Positions 27,957 to 37,431 of a stretch of 62,187 bases of DNA are shown here, piece after piece. A model generated the notes under the pieces. That model was given only the letters and a program-made list of their open reading frames with translations, was not told the DNA's origin and searched no databases. The translations under genes and the position numbers were made by a program. Position 1 is the stretch's first letter. Every line of letters starts with the position of its first letter. This DNA is from an uncultured Verrucomicrobia subdivision 3 bacterium (GTDB taxonomy: Bacteria; Verrucomicrobiota; Verrucomicrobiia; Limisphaerales; UBA11358): contig CAISYZ010000159.1 in the NCBI GenBank assembly GCA_903889895.1, positions 1-62,187 of the forward strand, read 5' to 3'.

Positions 27957-29675
27957 ATGCCGCGTTGCCGCTTCATTGCTGCGCTGGTGACGGGTGGAAT
28001 GCTCTGGCTGGCTTCCGCCGGCCTGACCGTGTCCGCGCAGACGCCGCCGACGTTGCGGTTTGTGTCCTCCAACTCCATCGCCCGGCTTTACTGGCCGACC
28101 AACGCCTACTATTACCTGTTGCAATCCACGACCAATCTCGCCGCCACCAACGCGTGGGTCAATGAAGCGTGCGCGTCGATGCCGATTGTATTGTTCTCCA
28201 GCAAATATTCTGGTGGTTCGGCATTGCTGTCCGGTGCGACCACGAACGGTCTTTTCTTTGCCCAACCGAAGCTCGCCATCCCCAAATTTTACCGGCTCAA
28301 GACGCCTGACTGGCTGCCGCTGTGCAGCTTTGCCGTTTTTTATGACGGTGCGCTGGAATTTTCCGAATGCCCCACAACTATTGTGAATGGCATGGTCCAC
28401 GCCAATGGTTCCATCTATGTCGGCACAATCGCGGCGCTGATCCTCAATGCTTCGGTTACTTGCACCGGAACGGTGTCTGCGCCGTTTGTGGATGGACTCT
28501 CTACCGGCTGGACGCCAGCCAATCCGGCCACCTGGAATGTGACCTTCTACAACAATCCTGCATTTGTCACAAATCTGTCGCCGATGCCATTATGGCCGTT
28601 CACCAACAATTACCACACCCTCATTGATATTCCGCCGGCTGGTGAAAATCCCAATACGTTCCCCGGTGATGTGCGGCTTTACAATCAGGCGCAAATCGTG
28701 CTCGTGGTGACCAATGATGTCAGCGGTTCGGGCAATCCCACCGTGCTGCTCACTCTTCAGTCTTCGATGAATGGCTCCTTGCCCGGTGCCGACCCGACAC
28801 CTTCAATTTTATTTTTCACCAATGCCTCGTCTGCGTCGTTAAATACTAATCTGCCATTCCTGAGTCTTACCAACCAGTTTTATGACCAACGTGAATACAA
28901 AACCAATTTGGTCACGCAAATTGATATTGCTTGGTTCGCGAACTGGTTTCAGACCAATGCAATTGTCCAAGGAAAGCTGCCCGCTGCCAGTGGGATCTAC
29001 CCCACCATTCTTTTTGTCGCTGACCGGCGTAATCATCAGACCTTGCAACTGCCGGTCGTGCGCTTGACGGATGGCGCACAGTTGCCGAGCAATGGTGGTT
29101 TGGGTTTTAGCGTAGCCACGCCCAATCCGCTCTATGTTTGGGGCAATTACAATGTCCAAACTGCGACCAGTGCCGCGAATGCTTCGGCCGGCACCACCAA
29201 TACTACCAACACCGTTCCGGCGGCGCTTTTCTGTGATGCGCTGACGGTGCTTTCGCCAAATTGGACCGACTCGCAAAGTTTTGTCACCTATCATGAAGGA
29301 GTTACTTCGCTGGAAGCTGCCAATGAAACCATCAATGCCGCCATCTTTGCCGGCAATATGCCCACCACGGATACCACAGCCACGGGTTTCAGCGGTGGCG
29401 TGCATAATTTCCCGCGCTTGCTCGAAGACTGGAGCACTCCCTCTGCCAGTTTATATCTGAACACCTCGCTCTGCCGGCTCTGGACCAGTCAGATGGCCAC
29501 CAATCAATTCCGGAATCCCGCTGGTTTCAGTCCCATTCCGGTAAATCCTTATTTTAATCCACCAACTCGACACTATACTCTTGATCCGAACTTCCTCAAT
29601 CCGTCCAAAATTCCACCGGGTGTTCCGATACTGTCATTTGGCACCAATGCTCCGTATGTGTTTCAAAATAACTAG
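27957..29675 (+). CDS. Large exported lineage-specific protein
   Basis: This 572-residue protein has a signal peptide (RCRFIAALVTGGMLWLASAGLTVSA). It then carries a module ending FYRLKTPDWLPL that resembles the ASTNL...FYR(V/L) units of verrucomicrobial surface proteins, here at the N-terminus. The large Asn/Thr-rich body includes NPLYVWGNYNVQT and PAALFCDALTVLSPNWTDSQ. That block resembles the PilX/DUF7305-type segment of exported proteins that follow pseudopilins, but the match is weak. The start at 27957 has GGGGA upstream. No enzyme motif was seen. It may be part of a secreted or pilus-associated complex with the pseudopilin 1 kb upstream. Confidence 0.75.
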   Translation: MPRCRFIAALVTGGMLWLASAGLTVSAQTPPTLRFVSSNSIARLYWPTNAYYYLLQSTTNLAATNAWVNEACASMPIVLFSSKYSGGSALLSGATTNGLFFAQPKLAIPKFYRLKTPDWLPLCSFAVFYDGALEFSECPTTIVNGMVHANGSIYVGTIAALILNASVTCTGTVSAPFVDGLSTGWTPANPATWNVTFYNNPAFVTNLSPMPLWPFTNNYHTLIDIPPAGENPNTFPGDVRLYNQAQIVLVVTNDVSGSGNPTVLLTLQSSMNGSLPGADPTPSILFFTNASSASLNTNLPFLSLTNQFYDQREYKTNLVTQIDIAWFANWFQTNAIVQGKLPAASGIYPTILFVADRRNHQTLQLPVVRLTDGAQLPSNGGLGFSVATPNPLYVWGNYNVQTATSAANASAGTTNTTNTVPAALFCDALTVLSPNWTDSQSFVTYHEGVTSLEAANETINAAIFAGNMPTTDTTATGFSGGVHNFPRLLEDWSTPSASLYLNTSLCRLWTSQMATNQFRNPAGFSPIPVNPYFNPPTRHYTLDPNFLNPSKIPPGVPILSFGTNAPYVFQNN

Positions 29676-30339
29676 TCGGTTCCCGCGGGGATTTCCCGTT
29701 TGACAAAATTTTTCGGCTGACGAGACTGCGCCCATGAATCCCGCCCGCTTTTGGTTCAACCTTTGCCTGCTGCTCCTCGCGCTGGCGGCACCCGGGCGGC
29801 TGGTGGCGCAGCCGGATTTGGAATCGCGCCTTTCCCGGCTGGAGCAGCGCGTCGCCAGCAATGAGGGGGCGGGCATGGCGGTGCTGGTGTGCGCCGCGTT
29901 TTGCGCGCTCTGGGCGCAGAACACCGGACGCAACGCGTGGTTGTGGTTTTTTCTCGGCCTGTTTCTCAGCGTCATCATGCTCTTCGTGCTGCTTTACAAG
30001 AATGCCCGCGACCGCCGTTCCGGGCGCGGATGAAGCGGGCGGTGGTCGCGCAGCGGATCGGAACAAGTCTTTCATCACCGCGCCCATGAGGCGTTGCCGG
30101 TCGGGGCCGACCTTCGCTTCGTAAACCGCCCGTTGCGCCGGGTCGGCCAGAATGGCTTTGGCTTGTCGCACAATTTCCCGGAAGAGCTGCACCTGCGCGG
30201 TTTGTTTCGGGCTTAAAATCCGCCGCGAGAAATCCTGTAGGGGGCTGTCAAAGGTTTGCCCGTGCATCCAGCGGAAAACGAGTTGCCCCACTTTGCCGCG
30301 AATCCGGACCACGGAAGCGTTGAGTTCAACGCGGGCCAT
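29596..30339 (-). CDS. Small conserved hypothetical protein with antisense run-on
   Basis: The first about 100 residues (30339 to about 30040) look like a real protein: MARVELNASVVRIRGKVGQL, VFRWMHGQTF, then a helix with DPAQRAVYEAK. This fits a short uncharacterised family that begins with M(A/K)..LNP....GK.G..VF. The expected stop is missing. The frame runs 440 bp further, antisense through the whole small membrane protein gene at 29734-30033, with unusual composition (many Arg, Gln, Pro). The true product may be the short domain plus a junk tail, or a decayed gene. The start is the ATG at 30339. Confidence 0.55.
   Translation of the reverse strand: MARVELNASVVRIRGKVGQLVFRWMHGQTFDSPLQDFSRRILSPKQTAQVQLFREIVRQAKAILADPAQRAVYEAKVGPDRQRLMGAVMKDLFRSAARPPPASSAPGTAVAGILVKQHEEHDDAEKQAEKKPQPRVASGVLRPERAKRGAHQHRHARPLIAGDALLQPGKARFQIRLRHQPPGCRQREEQQAKVEPKAGGIHGRSLVSRKILSNGKSPREPTSYFETHTEHWCQMTVSEHPVEFWTD
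29734..30033 (+). CDS. Small membrane protein with signal peptide and coiled coil
   Basis: This 99-residue protein has a signal peptide (NLCLLLLALAAPGRLVA) and a short heptad helix (LESRLSRLEQRVAS). Its membrane segments AVLVCAAFCALWAQNTGRNA and WLWFFLGLFLSVIMLFVLLY are followed by a basic tail (KNARDRRSGRG). The WAQNTGRN..WLWFFLGL...VI pattern is familiar from small inner-membrane proteins of unknown function in several phyla. It lies antisense to the C-terminal run-on of the minus-strand gene. The composition of this strand looks like the genuine coding one. Confidence 0.75.
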   Translation: MNPARFWFNLCLLLLALAAPGRLVAQPDLESRLSRLEQRVASNEGAGMAVLVCAAFCALWAQNTGRNAWLWFFLGLFLSVIMLFVLLYKNARDRRSGRG

Positions 30340-30520
30340 AATGTGGAATCTCGCACCAACGGCCGGTTTTGCAAGTCCGCCCCCGCCCAATCTGGTCTTG
30401 GCCTGGTTCGCTCTGTCTCCGTGTTCGGTCTTTGAATGGTCTTTGAATCGTCCGTGCGTCGCTCGGGAGTGGTGGCCTGGGGCTCAAAACAAAGGCTGAT
30501 TTCCGCGCCGGACTTCTGTT

Positions 30521-31372
30521 ATGCTGAACCGCGTGAGTGCTTGGCGCGAACCATCCTTTGCCTGGGAACCCCTCACGCCGCGCGGCGTGGCGGCGTTCGC
30601 GCGCGCCTCGTTCGAGCGGTTGTTCATCGTGCAAGGCCTGTTCGCCCTCCTCGCGGCGGCCGCCGTGGTCTGGGTTTTGTCCGATGGCGTTTTTCCCGTG
30701 ATTGACGATGCCATCGAGCAACTGCCCGATACCGGCTCCATTCATGGCGGCCGGCTGGACTGGCGGGATGATTCGCCCGTGATGCTGGCGGAGGACCGGT
30801 TGCTGGCCATCAGCATTGACCTGGAGCACGGCGGCGTGCTGCGGTCGCCGGCGGATTTCCAATGCGAGTTTGGCCGCGCGGATCTCCGCATCTTCTCGCT
30901 CTTCGGCGAAGCTTATGTGGATTACCCCAACGGCTATCTCATCGCTGTCAACCGTCCGGAAGCCCGCCCCGCGTGGGGTGCGTGGTCGCCGAACCTCCTC
31001 GGCCTCGCCGCCATCGGGACGTTCTTCGGTCTGCTCATCACCTGGGCGGTGCTGGCCACGGTCTATTGTCTGCCCGTGTGGCTCGTCTGCTTTTTCGCCA
31101 ACCGCGATTTGAGTCTGCTGGCCAGCTGGCGGCTCGCCGGCGCCGCGCTGATGCCGGGGGCCGCGCTGATTTCGGTCGCGCTGGTGTTGTATGAGCTAAA
31201 CGGATTTGATCTGGTGCAACTGTGCTTCGCGTTCGGGATGCACCTCGTCATCGGGTGGGTGTATCTGTTCGTCGCGCCGCTTTTCCTGAACCGCGTGTTG
31301 CCCGCCGACAAGTCCAATCCCTTCGTGAAGCCGGCGGATGCATCGCCCGCTGCCGGTCGCGCGGAAAATTGA
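30521..31372 (+). CDS. Uncharacterised membrane protein (about four spans)
   Basis: I do not recognise this 283-residue protein. It has one membrane helix near the N-terminus (LFALLAAAAVVWVL). An extracytoplasmic domain of about 100 residues follows (TGSIHGGRLDWRD...FGEAYVDYPNGYLIAVNRPE). Three further helices lie in the C-terminal half (GTFFGLLITWAVLATVYCLP, LISVALVLYEL, HLVIGWVYLFVAPLFLN). It precedes the LolCDE-type genes by 31 bp on the same strand and may be co-transcribed with them. A role in envelope lipid or protein transport is only a guess from context. Confidence 0.75.
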   Translation: MLNRVSAWREPSFAWEPLTPRGVAAFARASFERLFIVQGLFALLAAAAVVWVLSDGVFPVIDDAIEQLPDTGSIHGGRLDWRDDSPVMLAEDRLLAISIDLEHGGVLRSPADFQCEFGRADLRIFSLFGEAYVDYPNGYLIAVNRPEARPAWGAWSPNLLGLAAIGTFFGLLITWAVLATVYCLPVWLVCFFANRDLSLLASWRLAGAALMPGAALISVALVLYELNGFDLVQLCFAFGMHLVIGWVYLFVAPLFLNRVLPADKSNPFVKPADASPAAGRAEN

Positions 31373-31403
31373 CACTGCCGCCCGCAGTCTCTAGCCTTGC
31401 CAA

Positions 31404-32696
31404 ATGTCTCGACTGCCGTTTGAACTGTTCCTGGCGCTGCGTTATCTGCGGCCCAAACGGACGTTCGTCTCAGTCATCACGCTCATCTCCATCCTCGGTG
31501 TGGCCCTGGGCGTCGCCGTGCTCATCATCGTCATCAGCGTGATGAGCGGGTTCGACCATGATCTGCGCGACAAGATTCTTGGGTTCAACGCGCACCTCAC
31601 TGTTTCGCAGTCGGGCCAGACGATGAAGGATTATGCGTCCGTCGCGCAAGTGATCTCCCAGAACAAGCGGGTGCGCGGCGTCTCGCCGTTCATCTTCGGC
31701 CCGGTGCTCGTGGAAACGACCGGCAGCACGGATGCCAGCGGTCAGGTGATTCGCCCCACGTTGCAGGACGCGCCGATGCTGCGCGGCGTTGACCCCGCTT
31801 CGGAGAGCCGGGTCAGTGACCTGGAGCATAAGCTGGTCGCCGGCAAATATGACTTGAGCGGACGCGGCCTCCTCGTCGGCGTGGACTTCGCGAACAATCT
31901 CGGCCTCCTGGTCGGCGATCATCTCTCCATTTATTCCGCGCGTGAGATCAAGAAGATGAAGGCTGCCCATGACCGCAAGCAGGATGAGGCCATTCTCCCC
32001 GATGATTACGAGGTGCGCGGCATCTTCGACGCCGGCTATTACGAATACAATGCCCGCGTCATCGTTGCTTCCCTGGACAACGCGCAGGAGTTGTATGACC
32101 TCGATAACTCTGTGCACGGTCTTTTCGTGATGCTCGACGACCCGTATCAGGCCGGCGTGATGAAGCGCGAGCTCTCCCACACGCTGGGCAGCACCTATTA
32201 CGTCTCGACGTGGATGGAACAGAATTCCGGCATCCTCAATGCGCTCGTGGTGGAGAAGAATGTGATGTTCTATCTGTTGTTCTTCATCGTCCTCGTCGCC
32301 GCGCTGTGCATCTTGAGCGCGCAAATCACCTTCGTCATCCAGAAGACGCGCGAGATCGGGATGCTCAAGGCGCTCGGCGCTACCAAGCTGCAAATCTCCG
32401 GTATCTTTCTGGCCCAGAGCGCCATCATCGGCATCATCGGCGTGGCGTCCGGCTTCGGCCTCGGCATGCTGGCGCTGGCCTACCGCAACCCGTTCCTGCA
32501 TTTCATGAATCATCTCACCGGCTTCGAGCTGTTTCCGGCGTCGGTCTATGGCTTCGGCGAGCTGCCCGCCGTCATCGCCCCGCGCGACGTGGCCATCATC
32601 TGCGTCAGCTCGTTCATCATCTGCATTCTCGGCGGCGTCCTGCCCGCCATCCGGGCCGGCCGTTTGAAACCCGTGGAGGCGCTGCGTTATGAATGA
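31404..32696 (+). CDS. LolC/LolE-type ABC transporter permease (FtsX fold)
   Basis: This 430-residue permease has the LolCE layout. The first span (FVSVITLISILGVALGVAVLIIVISVMSGF is the expected segment; only parts are diagnostic) is near residue 25. A large periplasmic domain follows (about 55-270), then three C-terminal spans within the FtsX domain, including KTREIGMLKALGATKLQI and [20 protein letters not shown]. With the ATPase downstream it should extract lipoproteins from the inner membrane for transfer to the outer membrane. It overlaps the ATPase gene by eight bases. Only one permease gene is present, so a homodimer (LolF-like) is likely. Confidence 0.93.
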   Translation: MSRLPFELFLALRYLRPKRTFVSVITLISILGVALGVAVLIIVISVMSGFDHDLRDKILGFNAHLTVSQSGQTMKDYASVAQVISQNKRVRGVSPFIFGPVLVETTGSTDASGQVIRPTLQDAPMLRGVDPASESRVSDLEHKLVAGKYDLSGRGLLVGVDFANNLGLLVGDHLSIYSAREIKKMKAAHDRKQDEAILPDDYEVRGIFDAGYYEYNARVIVASLDNAQELYDLDNSVHGLFVMLDDPYQAGVMKRELSHTLGSTYYVSTWMEQNSGILNALVVEKNVMFYLLFFIVLVAALCILSAQITFVIQKTREIGMLKALGATKLQISGIFLAQSAIIGIIGVASGFGLGMLALAYRNPFLHFMNHLTGFELFPASVYGFGELPAVIAPRDVAIICVSSFIICILGGVLPAIRAGRLKPVEALRYE

Positions 32697-33369
32697 ACCC
32701 CTCCTGTCCGCGCGCGGACTCGCCAAAACTTACGTCATGGGCAAACGCTCGCTGGAAGTCCTGCGCGGCGTGGATGTGGACATCCCGCGCGGCGACTTCC
32801 TGGCTCTGCGCGGCGCGTCCGGCGCGGGCAAGAGCACGCTGCTGCATCTCATCGGCGGCCTCGATACGCCGAACGCCGGCGAGATTGTCTTTTGCGGGCA
32901 GAAGCTGTCGGGTTTTTCCGAGGCCAAGCTGACCAACTTCCGCAACCGCAGCGTAGGCTTTGTGTTTCAGGCCTATCATCTGTTGCCGGAACTCACCACG
33001 CTGGAAAACGTCTGTCTCACCGCGCGCATCGCGCGGATTCCCACCGCTGCCGCCAAAGCCCGCGCCACGGAATTGCTCGCGCGCGTCGGCCTCAAGGACC
33101 GGCTCGACCACAAGCCGTCCGAGCTTTCCGGCGGTGAACAGCAGCGCGTGGCCATCGCCCGCGCGTTGATTAACGAACCGGTGCTGCTCCTCGCCGACGA
33201 GCCGACGGGTAATCTGGATTCGCGCACCGGCACGGAGATCATGGAGCTGCTCCAGTCCCTGCGCACCGAGAAGCAGACCACACTGGTCATCGCCACGCAC
33301 GATGCGCGCGTCGCCGCCCTCGCGCCGCGCGTGATCGAGCTGGTCGACGGCGTGATTGCCCACGCCTGA
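32689..33369 (+). CDS. lolD: LolD-type ABC transporter ATP-binding protein
   Basis: This 226-residue ATPase has Walker [10 protein letters not shown] (near residue 45), the Q-loop in [20 protein letters not shown], the signature [15 protein letters not shown], Walker [15 protein letters not shown] and the His switch IATHD. The LLPELT...EN motif is typical of the LolD/MacB group. It energises the permease encoded directly upstream, whose stop it overlaps (eight bases). Its own stop overlaps the start of the methyltransferase gene as TGATG, so three genes are translationally coupled. Confidence 0.94.
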   Translation: MNEPLLSARGLAKTYVMGKRSLEVLRGVDVDIPRGDFLALRGASGAGKSTLLHLIGGLDTPNAGEIVFCGQKLSGFSEAKLTNFRNRSVGFVFQAYHLLPELTTLENVCLTARIARIPTAAAKARATELLARVGLKDRLDHKPSELSGGEQQRVAIARALINEPVLLLADEPTGNLDSRTGTEIMELLQSLRTEKQTTLVIATHDARVAALAPRVIELVDGVIAHA

Positions 33370-33962
33370 TGCCCATGTCCCGCGACTATTGGGAACACCG
33401 CTACCAGACGAAGGACATGTCCTGGGAAAAGGGCGCGCCCTCGCCGGGCCTCGTGGATTTTCTTGCGGCGCATCCCGAGTTGCCCCGCAGCTCCGTCGCC
33501 GTGCCCGGCTGCGGCACCGGTCACGATGTCCGCGCCTTTGCTGCCGCCGGCTTTGTTGCGCACGGCTTTGACCTCGCGCCGAGCGCGATTGCCTTGGCCG
33601 GGGAAAAGACGCAGGCTGCCGGACTCGCGGCCAAGTTCACGCTGGCCGACTTTCTTCACGACGCACCGCCGCAGTTGTTCGACTGGGTGTTTGAACACAC
33701 CTTGTTCTGCGCCATCCAACCGGCCGAGCGCGAAGAGTATGTCCGCGCCGTGTTGCGCTGGCTCAAGCCCGGCGGTCAATATCTCTCGGTGAATTATTTC
33801 ATCACCGACGACAAGGATGGTCCGCCCTGGCCCACGACACGCGCGGAGCAGCTGGCGCGCTTCTCACCGCACTTTGAATTGGTGGCGGACTGGCTGCCGC
33901 GCTCGTATCCCAACCGCACCGGCAAGGAATGGCTGTTCTGGTGGCGGCGGAAAGCCGTTTGA
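33369..33962 (+). CDS. TPMT-family SAM-dependent methyltransferase
   Basis: This 197-residue protein fits the thiopurine S-methyltransferase-like family. The N-terminal motif is [22 protein letters not shown], motif I is [16 protein letters not shown], followed by GFDLAPSAI and [15 protein letters not shown], where family members bind small substrates. The C-terminus ends EWLFWWRR. The methyl acceptor is unknown; family members methylate thiols, halides or similar small nucleophiles. It is coupled to lolD by TGATG, an association I cannot explain functionally. The ATG six bases further on (Met-3) could also be used. Confidence 0.9.
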   Translation: MPMSRDYWEHRYQTKDMSWEKGAPSPGLVDFLAAHPELPRSSVAVPGCGTGHDVRAFAAAGFVAHGFDLAPSAIALAGEKTQAAGLAAKFTLADFLHDAPPQLFDWVFEHTLFCAIQPAEREEYVRAVLRWLKPGGQYLSVNYFITDDKDGPPWPTTRAEQLARFSPHFELVADWLPRSYPNRTGKEWLFWWRRKAV

Positions 33963-33994
33963 TAATTGGCGCTCCTGCGCTAATATCCTTTGCC

Positions 33995-34960
33995 ATGCTT
34001 GACGATCGCGACTACATGCGGCAGCCGGAATATCATGATTCCGGCTGGGTGCCGCGCTTCCGGTTTCGCTGGTCGTGGACGTTCGGGCTGATTGCGCTCT
34101 ATGTGCTCGTGTTTCTGGCAGGGCTCGTGGCCGAAAAGTTTTTCCCCAACAATCATTTTTTCCACGGTCATCTGGTGCCGGGTGCCAAAGGCCCGGAGCT
34201 TTATCCCGGCTATCTGCCGTTGAGTGCCGAAGGTCTGGCACATGGTTTTGTCTGGCAGCTAGTGACATATCAGTTTATGCACGCCAGTTTGCTGCACATT
34301 TTGGGGAATAGTTGGGTTATCTATATGTTTGGTCGTGAACTGGAGGATTTGCTAGGCGTCCGAAAATATCTCGCGCTCATCTTTTCCACCGGCATCGTAG
34401 GCGGCGTGTGTCAGGTGCTGGTGGCACAAGTTTGGCCACAATACTTTGGCACCCATATGGCAGGCGCCCAGTTTTTTAGCGGCGAAACGGTTGGCGCCTC
34501 GGCGTGTGCGTTCGGCTTGGTCGCGGCGTTTGCGATGCTCTTTCCCGAACGTGAGCTGACGATGTTGATTCTCTTTGTCATTCCCATTCACATGCGCGCC
34601 AAAATGCTGCTCATCGGCGAGGCGGTGCTGGCGTTGGCGGGTTTTTCTTTTCCCGACATCATCATGCCGGGCGTCGCGCATGCGGCCCACCTCGGCGGCA
34701 TGGTGATGGGCTGGTTCTTTGTCCGGAAAATCCTGCAGGGCGACTGGTCGCGCCTGAGCGGCGGCTGGTCGCCGGCCGAAAGCCGAAAACCTGCGTTGCG
34801 GCGGCCGGTGCTGGTGCCGCTGGAGGAGAAAGCTCCCGCCGACTTTGTGGCCAGCGAGGTGGATCCCATTCTCGACAAGATTTCCGCGCACGGCATCCAA
34901 AGCCTCACCGCGCGCGAACGCGAAGTCCTGGAGTCGGCGCGCAAGCACATCAAGCGTTGA
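33995..34960 (+). CDS. Rhomboid-family intramembrane serine protease
   Basis: This 321-residue protein has six or seven spans. Rhomboid motifs are WQLVTYQFMHASLLHILGNS (HxxxHxxxN-like), ELEDLLGVRKYLAL (the E/R loop), the catalytic Ser in VGASACAFG (about Ser169) and the catalytic His in HAAHLGGMVMGW (about His232). The usual GxSG is GASA here. A soluble C-terminal tail of about 70 residues carries EVDPILDKISAHGIQSLTA and REREVLES, a motif common at the end of verrucomicrobial and bacteroidetal rhomboids. The start at 33995 follows TTTGCC without a clear ribosome-binding site. Confidence 0.92.
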   Translation: MLDDRDYMRQPEYHDSGWVPRFRFRWSWTFGLIALYVLVFLAGLVAEKFFPNNHFFHGHLVPGAKGPELYPGYLPLSAEGLAHGFVWQLVTYQFMHASLLHILGNSWVIYMFGRELEDLLGVRKYLALIFSTGIVGGVCQVLVAQVWPQYFGTHMAGAQFFSGETVGASACAFGLVAAFAMLFPERELTMLILFVIPIHMRAKMLLIGEAVLALAGFSFPDIIMPGVAHAAHLGGMVMGWFFVRKILQGDWSRLSGGWSPAESRKPALRRPVLVPLEEKAPADFVASEVDPILDKISAHGIQSLTAREREVLESARKHIKR

Positions 34961-34970
34961 ACTTTTCCCG

Positions 34971-35975
34971 TTGAATCCATTCTCCGCCAACTCCGGCGTG
35001 CTGCGTCGCCGCGCGCTGCCCCGGCTGGTCTTGTGCACGCTTTTTTGGGCGCTGAGCTTTCCGCTGATGAAGGCGCTGGCGCTCACGCAGCAAAATCTGC
35101 TGCCGCAATCCGGCAGCTGGTTTTTCACCTCGCTGAGCGTGACGTATCGTTTCGGCCTCGCGGGAATTCTCCTTTTGCTTTTCGGTTGCCGGCAACTGCG
35201 GACGCTGCGCCGGCGGGAGCTGGAGCAGGGGAGCTGGCTCGCGCTGTTTGGCGGCTTGGGGATTTTATTCCAGATGGATGGGCTTGCCTACACCTCGGCA
35301 TCCACGTCGGCCTTTCTCACGCAGGGCTACTGCGTTTTCATTCCGGTCTGGCTGGCGGTGGTGCATCGGCAATGGCCTTCGCGGAAAATATTTTTGTGCA
35401 CCGCGCTCGTCGTAGCGGGCGTGCTGGTGCTGGCGGGCATCCATCTGCATGCCTTCAAACTGGGGCGCGGCGAAATCGAGACGCTGCTGGCCTCGCTGAT
35501 GTTCACCGTGCAAATCCTCAATCTCGGCCATCCGCGCTACGCCGAAAACCGTCCGCTCTGCTTCACCACGGTGATGCTGCTGGGCACGGCGCTGGTGAGC
35601 GCGCCGGTGGTGCTCGCCACCGCGCCGGATGCGGCGGCGTGGCTGCGCGCCTATGCCTCGCCGGCGGCGATTGGCTTTCAGACCGTCATTGTTTTGTTTT
35701 GCACGCTGGCGGCTTACCTGCTGATGAATCTCTGGCAGCGCCACGTCACGGCGACTGAGGCGGGCTTGATCTATTGCGCCGAACCGGTATTTGCGAGTTT
35801 GTTGGCGCTATTTCTGCCCGGCATCTTATCCGCGTGGGCCGGCATTCAATATCCGAATGAAACCGTGACCGCGCGGCTGCTCCTCGGCGGCGGCTGCATC
35901 ACGGCGGCAAATGTGCTGCTGCAATCGCGCTGGCTGGAGGGGCAGGTGGTTAGTGGTGAATCGTTAAGTGGTTGA
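34971..35975 (+). CDS. EamA/DMT-family transporter
   Basis: This protein of about 334 residues has ten membrane spans in two EamA halves. The first half starts LVLCTLFWALSFPLMKALAL and contains GLAYTSASTSAFLTQGYCVF. The second contains ETLLASLMFTVQILNL and VTATEAGLIYCAEPVFASLL, the classical end of the family. It probably exports or imports a small metabolite, with no indication which. The start is uncertain: TTG at 34971, ten bases after the rhomboid stop, is listed, and GTG at 34998 is an alternative. There is no ATG near the domain start. Confidence 0.87.
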   Translation: MNPFSANSGVLRRRALPRLVLCTLFWALSFPLMKALALTQQNLLPQSGSWFFTSLSVTYRFGLAGILLLLFGCRQLRTLRRRELEQGSWLALFGGLGILFQMDGLAYTSASTSAFLTQGYCVFIPVWLAVVHRQWPSRKIFLCTALVVAGVLVLAGIHLHAFKLGRGEIETLLASLMFTVQILNLGHPRYAENRPLCFTTVMLLGTALVSAPVVLATAPDAAAWLRAYASPAAIGFQTVIVLFCTLAAYLLMNLWQRHVTATEAGLIYCAEPVFASLLALFLPGILSAWAGIQYPNETVTARLLLGGGCITAANVLLQSRWLEGQVVSGESLSG

Positions 35976-36057
35976 ATCGGCTGCGCGCGCGCCGGTCGGG
36001 TTTTCCAGTCAACGATTTAACATTTCAACGATTCAACGATTTGCTTATTCTTGATCC

Positions 36058-37392
36058 ATGATTACGCGCTACTCGCGCCCCGAAATGCGGGCGATTTGGA
36101 CCGACGAAAACAAGCTCAAGATCTGGCTGCAGATCGAGTTGCTCGCCAGTGAGGCGCTGGTGAAGGAAAAAGTCGTGCCCGCGAAGGATTTCAGGAAGAT
36201 CAAAGCCGGCTGCGATAAATGGTTTGCCGACCTCCCCGGTCTCGTCGCCCGCCAGCGTGAATTGGAAAAGACGCTCAACCACGATGTCATCGGCTTCACC
36301 ACCGCCGTGGCCGAGGCCATCAACGATCAGGCCAGCCGCTGGTTTCATTTCGGTCTCACCAGCAGCGACGTGGGCGATACCTGCTACGCCGTGCAGATGA
36401 TGCAGAGCGCAGACATCCTCATCGCCGACGTCAAAGCGGTTCTGCCCGTCATCGCCCGCCGCGCCAAGGAACACAAATTCACGCCGTGCATGGGCCGCAG
36501 CCACGGCATTCACGGCGAACCCACGACGTTCGGCCTTAAACTCGCGTTGATGTATGACGAATTCAAACGCGCCCTGCGCCGGCTCGAAACCGTCCGCGAC
36601 GTAGTCGCCGTCGGCAAGATTTCCGGTGCCGTTGGCACGAGCGCGCATCTCTCGCCGCGCGTCGAAGCGTTCGTCTGCAAAAAGCTTGGCATCAAACCCG
36701 CGCCCATCGCCACGCAGGTCGTGCAGCGCGACATCCACGCCGAGTTTCAACTCGCGATGGCGCTCGTCGGCGCGAGCATCGAACGCTGGGCCGTCGAGTT
36801 CCGCCACTTGCAACGCACGGAAGTGCTCGAAGCCGAGGAGCCGTTCACCAAAGGCCAGAAAGGTTCCAGCGCCATGCCGCACAAGCGCAACCCCATCACT
36901 TGGGAACGGCTCACCGGCCTCGCGCGCGTCTTGCGCGGCAACGCGATGGCCTCGCTGGAAAACGTCGCCCTCTGGCATGAGCGCGATATTTCGCACTCAT
37001 CCGTTGAGCGGATTATTTTCCCCGATTCCTGCACGCTGCTGGATTATATGTTCGGCCTGCTGACGCGCCTGATGGACGGCATTGTCGTTTATCCCGCGAA
37101 CATGAAGAAGAATCTCGGTCTCTCGCTCGGCATGTGGAACAGCCAGACGATTCTGCTGGCGCTCATCAAGAAAGGCCTCACGCGCGAAGCCGCTTACAAG
37201 ATTTGCCAGGATGCCGCGATGAAGACGTGGGAAGTGAAACACGCCGGCCGCGACGACGCGGATTTTGTGGAGCAGCTAAAGCTCGACGCCACGGTAGCGA
37301 AACTGTTCAAGGCCGGCGAACTGGAAAAACTCTGCTCACTCGACTTCCATTTCAAGGAAGTGAACAACCGGTTCAAGCAGCTGGGGCTGTGA
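36058..37392 (+). CDS. purB: Adenylosuccinate lyase
   Basis: This 444-residue member of the fumarase/aspartase superfamily should cleave SAICAR and adenylosuccinate in purine synthesis. The N-terminal signature is YSRPEMRAIWTDENKLKIWL. The first catalytic His region is MGRSHGIHGEPTTFG, the second TSSDVGDTCYA, and the mobile signature loop is KGQKGSSAMPHKRNPITWE. All active-site features are present. An AT-richer leader of about 80 bp separates it from the EamA gene. The next gene is compositionally different. Confidence 0.97.
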   Translation: MITRYSRPEMRAIWTDENKLKIWLQIELLASEALVKEKVVPAKDFRKIKAGCDKWFADLPGLVARQRELEKTLNHDVIGFTTAVAEAINDQASRWFHFGLTSSDVGDTCYAVQMMQSADILIADVKAVLPVIARRAKEHKFTPCMGRSHGIHGEPTTFGLKLALMYDEFKRALRRLETVRDVVAVGKISGAVGTSAHLSPRVEAFVCKKLGIKPAPIATQVVQRDIHAEFQLAMALVGASIERWAVEFRHLQRTEVLEAEEPFTKGQKGSSAMPHKRNPITWERLTGLARVLRGNAMASLENVALWHERDISHSSVERIIFPDSCTLLDYMFGLLTRLMDGIVVYPANMKKNLGLSLGMWNSQTILLALIKKGLTREAAYKICQDAAMKTWEVKHAGRDDADFVEQLKLDATVAKLFKAGELEKLCSLDFHFKEVNNRFKQLGL

Positions 37393-37431
37393 TCGGCGCA
37401 TAATTTGAAACGAAGTGAGTTGAAAGCCGAC

